A stretch of DNA of 29,757 bases from a virus, in the IMG/VR virus record IMGVR_UViG_3300010430_000348, positions 1-29,757 of that record; one strand, written 5' to 3'. Positions 6,080 through 12,342 of this stretch are shown one piece after another; the first letter of the stretch is position 1; the number at the start of each line of letters is the position of its first letter. The notes beneath the pieces were generated by a model. It had not been told where the DNA came from. It saw only the letters and a list, made by a program, of their open reading frames with translations, and did no database searches. Both the position numbers and the translations under genes were made by a program.

Positions 6080-6920
6080 GTCCTAGTATCCTAGTTGCAA
6101 TCTCGGCAGCGCGGTCAATGAGTGGCCGATCTCCACCTTCGCGATCCATCGGTATTCTAGCGCTTTCCTGTTGATTTTGCGAGGAAAAATTGTTGTTTTT
6201 CCCCATGGCTCTAGCTTTAACTTTGCCAGTCCCTTGCCCCATCGCCTTCTCTGCAGTGTATCGAACACGGTCGGTATCAGCATCAACTCCATCCGGGTTG
6301 GTTACTTCGATTGCAACCGTTTGGGCCTTCTCCTTGTCACGATACTCCTTCATCTCTTTCGTGTACTCATCATCTCCCCCAAACATATTTGGGACTTCAA
6401 GTTCAAAGCGAATGTGAGTGATTTTTCCCTCGTTTCGCTTAACGTAGTCCCAAAATTTTTCAGTGTTTGTTATCGGATGCACGGCTGAGAGATATTGATT
6501 GAAATCTTGCTGCCCCTCCATCGCCTGCAGCAGCCTAGGGGCAAGCGTTGATGGCTTCCCAACATCTGCATGATACTGAATTGCCATCTTCTGACCGTCG
6601 TCATGCTCAGAAGGATCAACGACGACAACCGCAGCCTTCCAGGTATCGTGAATAAACTCCCTGTAACCGTCGTCTGGCGGCGTGTTTTCGAGTTCAGATA
6701 TTTCGCGCCCAATCCTACCGACCACGAAAGGGCGGGTCTGATCTGGGCTCAGTGGAACATAAATATAGTTTACAGCGTGATGTCGAAACTCGGTTCTCTG
6801 AGAGAATAGTATTCTAATCCACTCTTCTCGTGACTTTGGGTCTATCATCTCCGAAATATCAATTTGCCTACGCTTTCTCAGGCTAAGGCGGAAAAGGTCG
6901 AAACGATGCTCTTTGGGCAT
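6066..6920 (-). CDS. Soluble protein upstream of membrane partner, RexA-like in size and position (284 aa)
   Basis: No family is recognised with certainty. ATG 6920 is chosen over GTG 6932 because GGAG sits six bases upstream. The sequence alternates strands and helices: a basic N-terminus (HRFDLFRLSLRKRRQ), a strand pair around NYIYVPLSP and RPFVVGRI, a hydrophobic strand AAVVVVDP, then THIRFELEVPNMFG. The C-terminal third is charged and low in hydrophobics, with a Q/N-rich patch (NNNFSSQNQQ) likely to be disordered. It overlaps the membrane-protein gene by 14 bp, so the two are surely co-translated. In lambda the equivalent position is rexA (279 aa). A sensor/effector pair acting against superinfecting phage is the leading hypothesis. 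Confidence 0.75.
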   Translation of the reverse strand: MPKEHRFDLFRLSLRKRRQIDISEMIDPKSREEWIRILFSQRTEFRHHAVNYIYVPLSPDQTRPFVVGRIGREISELENTPPDDGYREFIHDTWKAAVVVVDPSEHDDGQKMAIQYHADVGKPSTLAPRLLQAMEGQQDFNQYLSAVHPITNTEKFWDYVKRNEGKITHIRFELEVPNMFGGDDEYTKEMKEYRDKEKAQTVAIEVTNPDGVDADTDRVRYTAEKAMGQGTGKVKARAMGKNNNFSSQNQQESARIPMDREGGDRPLIDRAAEIATRILGRDED

Positions 6921-6946
6921 AATACTCTCCACTGAGATGACGGGCG

Positions 6947-6975
6947 ATCGTCACAACCATAAAGAGATTCGTCAA
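6947..6975 (-). promoter_or_regulatory. Candidate promoter for the 284-aa/143-aa gene pair
   Basis: On the minus strand TTGACG (6975-6970) is followed after 17 bases by GACGAT (6952-6947), about 27 bases before the ATG at 6920. The -35 hexamer is identical to that of the leftward early promoter; the -10 is weak. A separate promoter would explain how the pair is expressed despite the hairpin at 7035-7058 between it and the repressor gene. Confidence 0.35.
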
Positions 6976-7034
6976 TCCCTGTATGCTGAGGGGATAAACC
7001 CCGTCTTTCTTGCCCACCAAAGCTACACAATGAA

Positions 7035-7058
7035 AGGCCCGCTTTTTAGAGCGGGCCT
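7035..7058. terminator. Bidirectional-looking terminator hairpin
   Basis: A perfect 9-bp stem AGGCCCGCT / AGCGGGCCT closes a 6-base loop. The plus-strand side is followed by CTTTCTGCTTT and the minus-strand side by TTTCATTGTGT, so it could work in either direction, weakly on both. For minus-strand transcription it would stop or thin transcripts coming from the repressor gene before they reach the 284-aa gene. Confidence 0.65.
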
Positions 7059-7109
7059 CTTTCTGCTTTGCGGCGCTCGCGTCAAATGGCACTGCAGAGG
7101 CGAGGAACT

Positions 7110-7364
7110 ATGGATATGTGGTGGATTATTGGCGCCTTGGTGATGGCGCGGGCGGTTCAGGCCGTGTGTATTTTCAGTCTGAAGAGCGGAGTACCGCCTC
7201 CCCCAATAGAAAACGCAGATGACTCTTGGCTGAGGTATCCAAATCTTCGGAATCGCCGTTGGGAGGAATGGGCGGTCCACCCACAATTTTCTTCCTCGTC
7301 AATTCAGCACCTTAAATACGCGCTTTGGTTGGCTGCCTTGACCCGACTCGCGGCTGGGCGGTAG
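7110..7364 (+). CDS. Possible small membrane protein (84 aa)
   Basis: ATG 7110 has GAGG and CGAGGA just upstream. The product opens with a hydrophobic stretch (MWWIIGALVMARAVQAVCIF, residues 3-22) that could be one membrane span or an uncleaved anchor, followed by a soluble proline- and tryptophan-containing part. It faces the repressor gene convergently. I recognise no family, and it could be a chance frame, but hydrophobic start plus good ribosome site favour a real gene. Confidence 0.4.
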   Translation: MDMWWIIGALVMARAVQAVCIFSLKSGVPPPPIENADDSWLRYPNLRNRRWEEWAVHPQFSSSSIQHLKYALWLAALTRLAAGR

Positions 7365-7399
7365 TGTGAACGGATCGTGAACATTTGGGGGGTGAGGAT

Positions 7400-7540
7400 A
7401 TGGCAGCGCTTATTTTCTGGATCGGTAGGGCGCTGCGCGTCGTCGGAATTGATCTCAACCTTGTGTTTGATCCAGTTCACGTTTTTCGTTTAAAATCGCA
7501 GAGAAAAGCTTGTCCTGAACGTCGCCGGGGAGCTGACTGA
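7400..7540 (+). CDS. Possible 46-aa peptide antisense to the repressor 3' end
   Basis: ATG 7400 is preceded by GTGAGG at five to six bases. The peptide starts MAALIFWIGRALRVVGI, weakly amphipathic, and ends basic (KSQRKACPERRRGAD). The last 86 bases overlap the 3' end of the repressor gene on the other strand. Its opening resembles the preceding small gene (aromatic/hydrophobic then ARAV/ALRV). The call rests only on ribosome site and start character. Confidence 0.25.
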   Translation: MAALIFWIGRALRVVGIDLNLVFDPVHVFRLKSQRKACPERRRGAD

Positions 7541-7787
7541 AGTCACCGCACATCAGAAAGTTTATGTCGATTCTGTGCTCCCGATACAGGTAGATCATCG
7601 TCGATCTGCCTGGGTATGAGGCTGCATTTTCTGCGTTGCTAATAGCCGCTTTGGAAATGCCGATTGCTTTTCCGAGTTCGGTCTGGCCCATAGCGACAGC
7701 ATTTCTGGCAGCGCGCAACCTAAGTGCCGCCGCCTCTTTGCTAAAGTCGCCTGTCCGCGCAAGGGCGGATTTTTCCTCGTACGTCAT
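7455..7787 (-). CDS. CI-like lysogeny repressor, short HTH form (110 aa)
   Basis: Residues about 23-68 are an XRE-type HTH: ALRLRAARNAVAMGQTELG followed by KAIGISKAAISNAENAAS. The C-terminal part (YLYREHRIDINFLMCGD...LFSAILNEKRE) is a short helical tail, and there is no S24/LexA-type protease domain. The frame is open to 7853, but that start would fall inside an operator; ATG 7787 is preferred and, with TACTGT ending five bases before it, would give a leaderless message like lambda cI. It is transcribed divergently from the Cro-like gene across two operators, the arrangement of a phage lysogeny switch. Confidence 0.75.
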   Translation of the reverse strand: MTYEEKSALARTGDFSKEAAALRLRAARNAVAMGQTELGKAIGISKAAISNAENAASYPGRSTMIYLYREHRIDINFLMCGDFSQLPGDVQDKLFSAILNEKRELDQTQG

Positions 7788-7806
7788 GTTCACAGTATTG
7801 GCATGG

Positions 7807-7823
7807 GTACATGAAATGTGAAC
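7807..7823. promoter_or_regulatory. Operator OR2: GTACA-N7-TGAAC
   Basis: GTACATGAAATGTGAAC has the same arms and 7-base spacer as OL2 (5022-5038). It lies 20 bp upstream of the preferred repressor start, over the likely -35 region of the repressor promoter, so it is placed for autoregulation. Confidence 0.6.
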
Positions 7824-7841
7824 GGACATTGATTGTTGGTG

Positions 7842-7870
7842 TTGTGCGTACATAATAAATGTACTAGCCT
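7842..7870 (+). promoter_or_regulatory. Rightward early promoter (PR-like), probably giving a leaderless message
   Basis: TTGTGC and TAGCCT flank the 17-bp operator. The hexamers are weak, but a start about seven bases beyond the -10 would fall on the ATG at 7877, which has no ribosome binding site. A leaderless first gene would explain this. Confidence 0.45.
7848..7864. promoter_or_regulatory. Operator OR1: perfect GTACAT-N5-ATGTAC palindrome
   Basis: GTACATAATAAATGTAC is a perfect inverted repeat centred 41 bp from OR2. It fills a 17-base gap between TTGTGC (7842-7847) and TAGCCT (7865-7870), the candidate -35 and -10 of the rightward promoter. This repeats the geometry seen at the leftward promoter. 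Confidence 0.7.
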
Positions 7871-7876
7871 CCCGTC

Positions 7877-8098
7877 ATGATGACAGTATCCGATATATGC
7901 GACGCCATTGGCCGCAAAGAGCTGATGATCCGTTTAGACGTATCCAAATCGGCGGTAAGCAATTCCGTGGCAGACGGAGTGTTTCCATCAAGCTGGTACG
8001 GCGTGATTAAAACCATGTGCGCTGATCGCGGGCTGGAATGCCCGCAGAGCCTTTTCAATTTTAGAAAGTCAGCGACGGAAACCACAGACGCCGCCTAA
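7877..8098 (+). CDS. Cro-like DNA-binding protein (73 aa)
   Basis: A 73-aa protein immediately downstream of the rightward operator. Residues 4-45 (VSDICDAIGRKELMIRLDV, SKSAVSNSVADGVFPSSWY) form a Cro/YdaS-like helix-turn-helix, in which an 'I-G-R-K..L...L-x-V-S-K-S-A-V-S' arrangement is typical. ATG 7877 and 7880 are both possible; no ribosome site precedes them, consistent with leaderless translation. It is the first gene of the rightward operon and divergent from the repressor, so a Cro role (repressing the repressor promoter) is the natural reading. Confidence 0.75.
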   Translation: MMTVSDICDAIGRKELMIRLDVSKSAVSNSVADGVFPSSWYGVIKTMCADRGLECPQSLFNFRKSATETTDAA

Positions 8099-8164
8099 AA
8101 AAATCTGTCCCATGCACCTAGCATGGGGCCGGACGCCTCACACCACCAAGGAAAAGGGCTTTCC

Positions 8165-8602
8165 ATGTCCGACAAGCTATTCACCCACATGTTCAAAAGC
8201 CTGGTCGATCAGATCGGCGGGGTTGAAGCCGCCGCCGCCGCGATCGGGGCCACCCTTGGGCACTCGGTCAGCATTGGAACTGTTTCGAAGATTTCGAATG
8301 GGAATGCCGAGGTCCCGCTCGCTTGGGCCTACGCACTGCAAGATGCCACCGGGAATTTCTGTTTTGACGACCATCGCGCTCGCGGTCGCGCACCGCGTGA
8401 GGTTGGGGTGGGGCCCCCTAGTCACTTGGATGTTCTCAGAGAAGCCACTGAAGCTGTTCAAGCTATTGCTCAGGTGGAGGCCCGGCCAAGCACTGACGCT
8501 GTTGTTCGTGCGTTCAAAGAGGTGGCTGACGTTCATGAGCAAACAGGCAAAATTAGGGCGTCATACGGCGCCATTTTGAAAGATCGGAGGGCCGATCAAT
8601 GA
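8165..8602 (+). CDS. Phage regulatory protein in CII position (145 aa)
   Basis: ATG 8165 is preferred to the earlier in-frame ATG because AAGGAAAAGG precedes it. Residues 11-58 look like a DNA-binding helical region (LVDQIGGVEAAAAAIG, then VSIGTVSKISNGNAEVPLAW), reminiscent of phage regulators in the CII position. Residues 85-125 form a helical segment (VLREATEAVQAIAQVE..). It is second in the rightward operon and overlaps the next start by ATGA. Role as activator or repressor is not determined. Confidence 0.65.
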   Translation: MSDKLFTHMFKSLVDQIGGVEAAAAAIGATLGHSVSIGTVSKISNGNAEVPLAWAYALQDATGNFCFDDHRARGRAPREVGVGPPSHLDVLREATEAVQAIAQVEARPSTDAVVRAFKEVADVHEQTGKIRASYGAILKDRRADQ

Positions 8603-8799
8603 CTCACCCATCCGATCTTGTGGGCCGCCCACCGAAAATGAAGCCTATGGTGCCTAAAATCCCCGAGGCGCGCCCCGCGCTGCGTTGCGAGGACAAGGAC
8701 GGGCGGGCGGTGGTCTATGTGCCGTATGCCGCGACCAGCGCGGGCACGATTACCGCTCCGATCACAATGCCTGCGCTGCCGTGGGGTGGTGAGGAATGA
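8599..8799 (+). CDS. Hypothetical small phage protein (66 aa)
   Basis: Coupled by ATGA to the regulator upstream and to the HTH mini-gene downstream. The product is proline-rich (RPPKMKPMVPKIPEARP) followed by a short strand-rich part (DGRAVVYVPYAATSAGTITAP). No domain is recognised. The coupling on both sides supports expression. Confidence 0.55.
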   Translation: MTHPSDLVGRPPKMKPMVPKIPEARPALRCEDKDGRAVVYVPYAATSAGTITAPITMPALPWGGEE

Positions 8800-8960
8800 G
8801 CCGCCTTTCCGAGCGCCAGCGGGATCTGCGCGACCTTCGCATTCTGAAAATGCTGGATAGCGGTGCCACGCAGGACACCGTCGCTGCGGCCACTGGTGTG
8901 TCGCGTGGGCTGATCACTCGGTTGCTGGGCCAGATCAAAAAAGACGAGGCGACCCAGTGA
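8796..8960 (+). CDS. Mini helix-turn-helix protein (54 aa)
   Basis: ATG 8796 follows GAGG and overlaps the preceding stop. The whole protein is one HTH: an N-terminal basic helix (SERQRDLRDLRILKMLDSG) and then ATQDTVAAATGVSRGLITR, a resolvase/homeodomain-like turn, ending in a short basic tail. At 54 aa it has no effector domain, so it would act as a simple DNA-binding dimer or a Cox/Cro-like accessory. It overlaps the next gene by GTGA. Confidence 0.6.
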   Translation: MSRLSERQRDLRDLRILKMLDSGATQDTVAAATGVSRGLITRLLGQIKKDEATQ

Positions 8961-9154
8961 GCGGATCAATCAAACGCGACGGCGACTATCTCGTGATCCG
9001 CTTGCCGGTCAGTGAGGTTCAGGGGCTGCGGGTTGCGCTCCAGCCGTGCAGCTGCCGCGCCGCCAAATCCAACGCAACCGCGGGCATTCGCGACAAGCTC
9101 GATAAGGGCCTGGCGAAGGCGCTCTTTGCCAAGCCCAAGGTCAAAGCCGGGTAG
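8957..9154 (+). CDS. Hypothetical small phage protein (65 aa)
   Basis: Starts at GTG 8957 in a GTGA overlap with the HTH mini-gene. It has a strand-like N-terminus (DGDYLVIRLPVSEVQGLRVAL) with CSCRA, then a basic helical C-terminus (IRDKLDKGLAKALFAKPKVKAG). The basic tail suggests nucleic-acid contact but no family is recognised. Confidence 0.55.
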   Translation: MSGSIKRDGDYLVIRLPVSEVQGLRVALQPCSCRAAKSNATAGIRDKLDKGLAKALFAKPKVKAG

Positions 9155-9203
9155 GACTCGGCCCCGGCCACGGGGTTCGGTGGCATCAACCAGGAGAGAG
9201 CCG

Positions 9204-9710
9204 ATGAACGCTCATGCTGATATTGAACACGACATGGAGGGGGCAGCACCCGACATGAATCTTGAAACCCTGTTCGGTGACTGCCGAGATGCCATGTTGC
9301 TGCGGATACAGACAATGAAAACCAGCTGGGCGCTGTGTAACGAAGGTGAGCAGTCGGAAATCATCAATGGTTTGGAACTGGCCGCCAAGAGCATCGTCCG
9401 CGCCGCAGTTCGCGAAGTCACTCGCAACGAATTTCCCCACGCGGTTGTCACGCTTGGTGAAGTTAAAATCAAAGGCGAAAAGGGGATCGAGGGCAAAATT
9501 GTTTGCTCGAACATTGAGCATAACCGCAATGTTCTGGGCGATCACGTCGGGTCGATGGTGCAGCTTGTTATGGTCGACAGCGAAGAATTTATGGGGGAAC
9601 GCGAACCTGCCGAGGCTGATCCCGACCAAGCGGATTGGTTGAATGAGAATGACGAAGATGGTGATGGGGACGAACCGCGCGGCCTGCCGAAGCCAGAGGA
9701 TTTCGATTGA
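9204..9710 (+). CDS. Hypothetical phage protein (168 aa)
   Basis: ATG 9204 is chosen because GGAGAGAG lies just upstream; the open frame extends further back but over the previous gene. The middle of the protein is a mixed alpha/beta unit (IINGLELAAKSIVRAAVREVTRN, then AVVTLGEVKIKGEKGIEGKIVC and LGDHVGSMVQLVMVD). The C-terminus is strongly acidic (NENDEDGDGDEP). Such acidic tails occur in phage single-strand-binding or DNA-mimic proteins, and its place just before RusA fits a DNA-metabolism role, but this is inference. Confidence 0.6.
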   Translation: MNAHADIEHDMEGAAPDMNLETLFGDCRDAMLLRIQTMKTSWALCNEGEQSEIINGLELAAKSIVRAAVREVTRNEFPHAVVTLGEVKIKGEKGIEGKIVCSNIEHNRNVLGDHVGSMVQLVMVDSEEFMGEREPAEADPDQADWLNENDEDGDGDEPRGLPKPEDFD

Positions 9711-10129
9711 TGATCGAATTCACGATTCCGGGCAAGCCCTTCGCCAAGCAGCGCCCAAAGGCTGCGGTGGTTGCGGGGCGCGCTCGGGTCTACACACCCA
9801 AGCAAACCGTCAGCTTTGAACGCCAGGTTGCCGAGATTGCGCGGCCAGAGTTCCCGGCTCCTTTTGAGGGGGCCGTCAAGCTGCGCGTTGTGGCCGTGTT
9901 CCAGATCCCGAAATCATGGACGAAGAAAAGGAAAGCTGAGGCGGCGCAAGATGGCGGAGCCTTCCACACGCAGCGCCCAGACGGCGACAACCTCTTAAAG
10001 GCGATCAAGGACGGTTTGAACCGCATTGCCTGGGTAGATGACTGTCAGGTCGCCGACGTGCGCTGCGTGAAGCGCTGGGGCGAGCAGGCCGCCACTTTTG
10101 TTCAGGTGGAGGCTTTGTGCCATGGGTAA
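9710..10129 (+). CDS. rusA: RusA-type Holliday junction resolvase (139 aa)
   Basis: RusA enzymes cut four-way DNA junctions as dimers, resolving branches before packaging. This protein has the family start (FTIPGKPFAKQRPKA), the core R89-P90-D91-G92-D93-N94 with K97, and V109-D110-D111, which supply the metal-binding aspartates. Length matches the family (about 120-140 aa). ATG 9710 overlaps the preceding stop by one base; the TTG just before it is less likely. It is followed by an overlapping methyltransferase gene. Confidence 0.9.
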   Translation: MIEFTIPGKPFAKQRPKAAVVAGRARVYTPKQTVSFERQVAEIARPEFPAPFEGAVKLRVVAVFQIPKSWTKKRKAEAAQDGGAFHTQRPDGDNLLKAIKDGLNRIAWVDDCQVADVRCVKRWGEQAATFVQVEALCHG

Positions 10130-10664
10130 GCGAAGCGCATTCCCCCGCCGACGTCAGGATAAGTATCTGACCTTTGACAAGCGGGCAGGGGCGACCCTGG
10201 CCCCTCACCTGACGTGGGGGTGCAGCTTCTGGGAGTCGTGTGCGGGCGCCGGGGATTTGGTCCATCAACTGCAAGGATACGGCGCGCAGTGTGTCGTCGC
10301 GAGCGACATCGAGCCGGGCGCCGAGGGCGTCTACCGCGTTGACGCTCTGCGCGCGACCAAAGAAGACGTCGAAGCCACAGGGGCAACGCACATCATCACG
10401 AACCCGCCCTGGACGCGCGAGATCCTTCACCCGATGATCATGCATTTCTCAAGCATCCTGCCGACGTGGCTGCTGTTCGATGCTGATTGGGTCCACACGG
10501 TACAGGCCGCCCCATACCAGCCCCGGCTCCAGAAGATCGTTTCCGTGGGTCGTCTGTGCTGGATCGAGGGGACAAACCAGACCGGAAAGGACAACGTGTC
10601 CTGGCATCTGTTTGACGCGCGTCACAATGGCCCAACCGAGTTCGTTGGGAGGGTTGCAGCGTGA
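10122..10664 (+). CDS. Small SAM-dependent methyltransferase-like protein (180 aa)
   Basis: The protein shows a Rossmann methyltransferase layout: a motif I-like ESCAGAGDL (38-46), a motif II acidic residue at D62 after strand VVASDIEP, and motif IV N94-P95-P96-W97. NPPW is typical of adenine-N6 (DNA) or RNA/protein methyltransferases. At 180 aa it lacks a recognisable target-recognition domain, so sequence specificity, if any, must come from elsewhere. ATG 10122 overlaps the RusA stop by 8 bp. A DNA-adenine role protecting phage DNA is plausible but unproven. Confidence 0.75.
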   Translation: MGKRSAFPRRRQDKYLTFDKRAGATLAPHLTWGCSFWESCAGAGDLVHQLQGYGAQCVVASDIEPGAEGVYRVDALRATKEDVEATGATHIITNPPWTREILHPMIMHFSSILPTWLLFDADWVHTVQAAPYQPRLQKIVSVGRLCWIEGTNQTGKDNVSWHLFDARHNGPTEFVGRVAA

Positions 10665-11560
10665 GTGAAAGCCCGTTTTTCCAGTTTTACCCATCAGATT
10701 GGCTTGCAGGGACTCGCGGACTTAGCGCCGCCGAGACAGGCGTTTACATCACTCTCATTGCGTTGATGTACGAGCGCGAAGCGCCCCTTTCGATCGACCC
10801 TAAAAGGCTCGCCCGCTTGTGTGGGTGTACCCACGCGGCGTTCAATAAAGCGGTCCAGGCACTGGTTGAAGAAGGGAAAATCTCGAACACTGAAAACGGT
10901 CTTTGGAACGAAAGAGTTCAAAAAGAAATCAAAAAGCGAACAGAAAAACGAAAAACCGCATCAGAAAATGCGTCGAAGCGATGGGAGAAAATTCAACAAA
11001 ATCAATGGGGCGACGATGCGGCGGCAATGCAGGCGCAATGCGGCGGCAATGCTAACCAGAAACCAGATACCAGAGATATACGTGGTGGTGGTGGTAGCGC
11101 GCACGCGCGCGAGGCTGATCCTCCGATCTCGGCGCCACAGATAGACCAGGAAATTCTCAACGCGCCATCCGAACGGGAACAGATCCTCGCAGCCGTCGGG
11201 GCTGACCCGGTGTCTGGCATGGTCGGCCCGAATGGAAAGCAGATTGGCGGCCTTTCCGACATGCAGGAGTTCGAACGCTGGAAGTCGGATCTCGGGCTTT
11301 CGTTCGAGGAAGTGATCCTTGTCGTCCGCGAGGTCATGAACGCCAAACGCGACGGGCCGCCCGGGACGTTTTCATATTTCACAAAAGCCATGCAGCGACA
11401 CGCAGGCCGCAAGCATCAACAGGCCCTAGCGCCAATCGAAGGAGCGCCCCATGAACGCAATCTCCAACCACAAACCGGCAGGCGAGGTCAAACCGCAGCT
11501 GGTCGAGCGCATGAAGGACTCATTGCCGCCTTTGCGGGGACGATACCCGACGAGCCCTGA
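10661..11560 (+). CDS. DUF1376-type replication protein (299 aa)
   Basis: The first 100 residues match the DUF1376 pattern: FFQFYPSDWLAGTRGLSAAETGVY, then MYEREAPLSIDPKRLARLCG with a winged-helix-like region, and a lysine-rich linker (KKRTEKRKTASENASKRW). Proteins of this type are found in the replication modules of many prophages and are thought to initiate or aid replication. The C-terminal half has a second helical domain. Start is GTG 10661 (GTGA overlap). The last 110 bases overlap the next gene, which is unusual. Confidence 0.75.
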   Translation: MSESPFFQFYPSDWLAGTRGLSAAETGVYITLIALMYEREAPLSIDPKRLARLCGCTHAAFNKAVQALVEEGKISNTENGLWNERVQKEIKKRTEKRKTASENASKRWEKIQQNQWGDDAAAMQAQCGGNANQKPDTRDIRGGGGSAHAREADPPISAPQIDQEILNAPSEREQILAAVGADPVSGMVGPNGKQIGGLSDMQEFERWKSDLGLSFEEVILVVREVMNAKRDGPPGTFSYFTKAMQRHAGRKHQQALAPIEGAPHERNLQPQTGRRGQTAAGRAHEGLIAAFAGTIPDEP

Positions 11561-11936
11561 GCAGGCCAAAGCTGTTCTCAGTGCTATCGAGCAGCTGGAC
11601 ACGCGCCCCGGAAAGGATTGGATCGCGCAACGGATCGTCACGCTTCTGACGCACTATTTCATTGCCGACGTGCATCCGGCAGCCATGCGAGAGGTCGCAA
11701 AAGACTGGCAAGCCGAATTGGAGGGCTTTCCCGGTTGGGCGATCGAGGCTGCGTGTTCCTGGTGGCTTTCACGGCACAACCCAAAGCGCCACAAAAAACC
11801 GTTGCCCGGAGATATTTCCGAGCAGGCACATCTCGAAGCCCGGATCATCACCGCAGGCCGAAAGCAGGTAGAGTGGTACGAAAAATATGGGGATGACCCG
11901 CCCGCCTTCATCGCCAGCCGGACCAAGGACGATTAG
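11451..11936 (+). CDS. Hypothetical replication-module protein (161 aa)
   Basis: ATG 11451 has AAGGAG at nine bases and so appears to be the true start even though it lies 110 bases inside the previous gene. The product is helical: TSPEQAKAVLSAIEQLDTRP, IAQRIVTLLTHYFI, then VAKDWQAELEGFPGWAIEAAC and a WWLSRHNPKRHKKPLPGDIS segment. This last pattern (a helical domain ending with W-x8-P..PGDI) is common in phage proteins that follow a replication initiator, possibly helicase-loader like. Function not assigned. Confidence 0.7.
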   Translation: MNAISNHKPAGEVKPQLVERMKDSLPPLRGRYPTSPEQAKAVLSAIEQLDTRPGKDWIAQRIVTLLTHYFIADVHPAAMREVAKDWQAELEGFPGWAIEAACSWWLSRHNPKRHKKPLPGDISEQAHLEARIITAGRKQVEWYEKYGDDPPAFIASRTKDD

Positions 11937-11940
11937 TAAA

Positions 11941-12342
11941 ATGAACGAATGTCCGGTCATAGTCAGGGGCACCCACTACGCATCGCAGAATGAGGCGGCA
12001 AAAGCCATCGGCGTAAGCCCCAACGCGGTGTCCCAGCACCTCAGCAGACATGGGCACTGCGAAAGCCTGGGGCTCGGCCCCGGAAGGCTGGGCAACACAA
12101 ACGCGAAGGCAAACAGGATCGTGATCTTCGGCCATGTGTTCAGATCGCACCTAGCAGCCTCGAAAGCGCTGGGGGTGCATCGCAGCAGGATCCGCAGATT
12201 CGCATCGGGAGAACTGAAACAAGCCGCCCGCGAGGATCTGTACTTGGCAGTAATGCGCTACGCCATGACCAAAAAAATAAAATCGGCCATACCTTGCTAT
12301 CCCAACGCGAGGCCTAAAAACAAAAGAGAGGACGCGCAGTGA
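11941..12342 (+). CDS. Tandem HTH DNA-binding protein (133 aa)
   Basis: Two similar modules are visible: HYASQNEAAKAIGVSPNAVS with HLSRHG (about residues 12-37) and FRSHLAASKALGVHRSRIRR with FASG (about residues 68-91). Each is a strand/turn followed by a helix-turn-helix, as in the NUMOD-type modules of homing endonucleases and phage DNA-binding proteins. No nuclease motif is present. The C-terminus is lysine-rich. ATG 11941 comes four bases after the previous stop; the ribosome site is weak. Confidence 0.6.
   Translation: MNECPVIVRGTHYASQNEAAKAIGVSPNAVSQHLSRHGHCESLGLGPGRLGNTNAKANRIVIFGHVFRSHLAASKALGVHRSRIRRFASGELKQAAREDLYLAVMRYAMTKKIKSAIPCYPNARPKNKREDAQ

Noticed and set aside
8112-8579. 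Alternative plus-strand frame overlapping the CII-position gene
   Set aside because: No ribosome site and no protein-like pattern; the frame from 8165 has both and couples to the next gene.
11070-11110. GTGGTGGTGGTAGCGCGCACGCGCGCG-type repeat as a regulatory or unstable repeat
   Set aside because: It encodes the Gly-rich linker of the 299-aa protein in frame; a short low-complexity linker is sufficient explanation.
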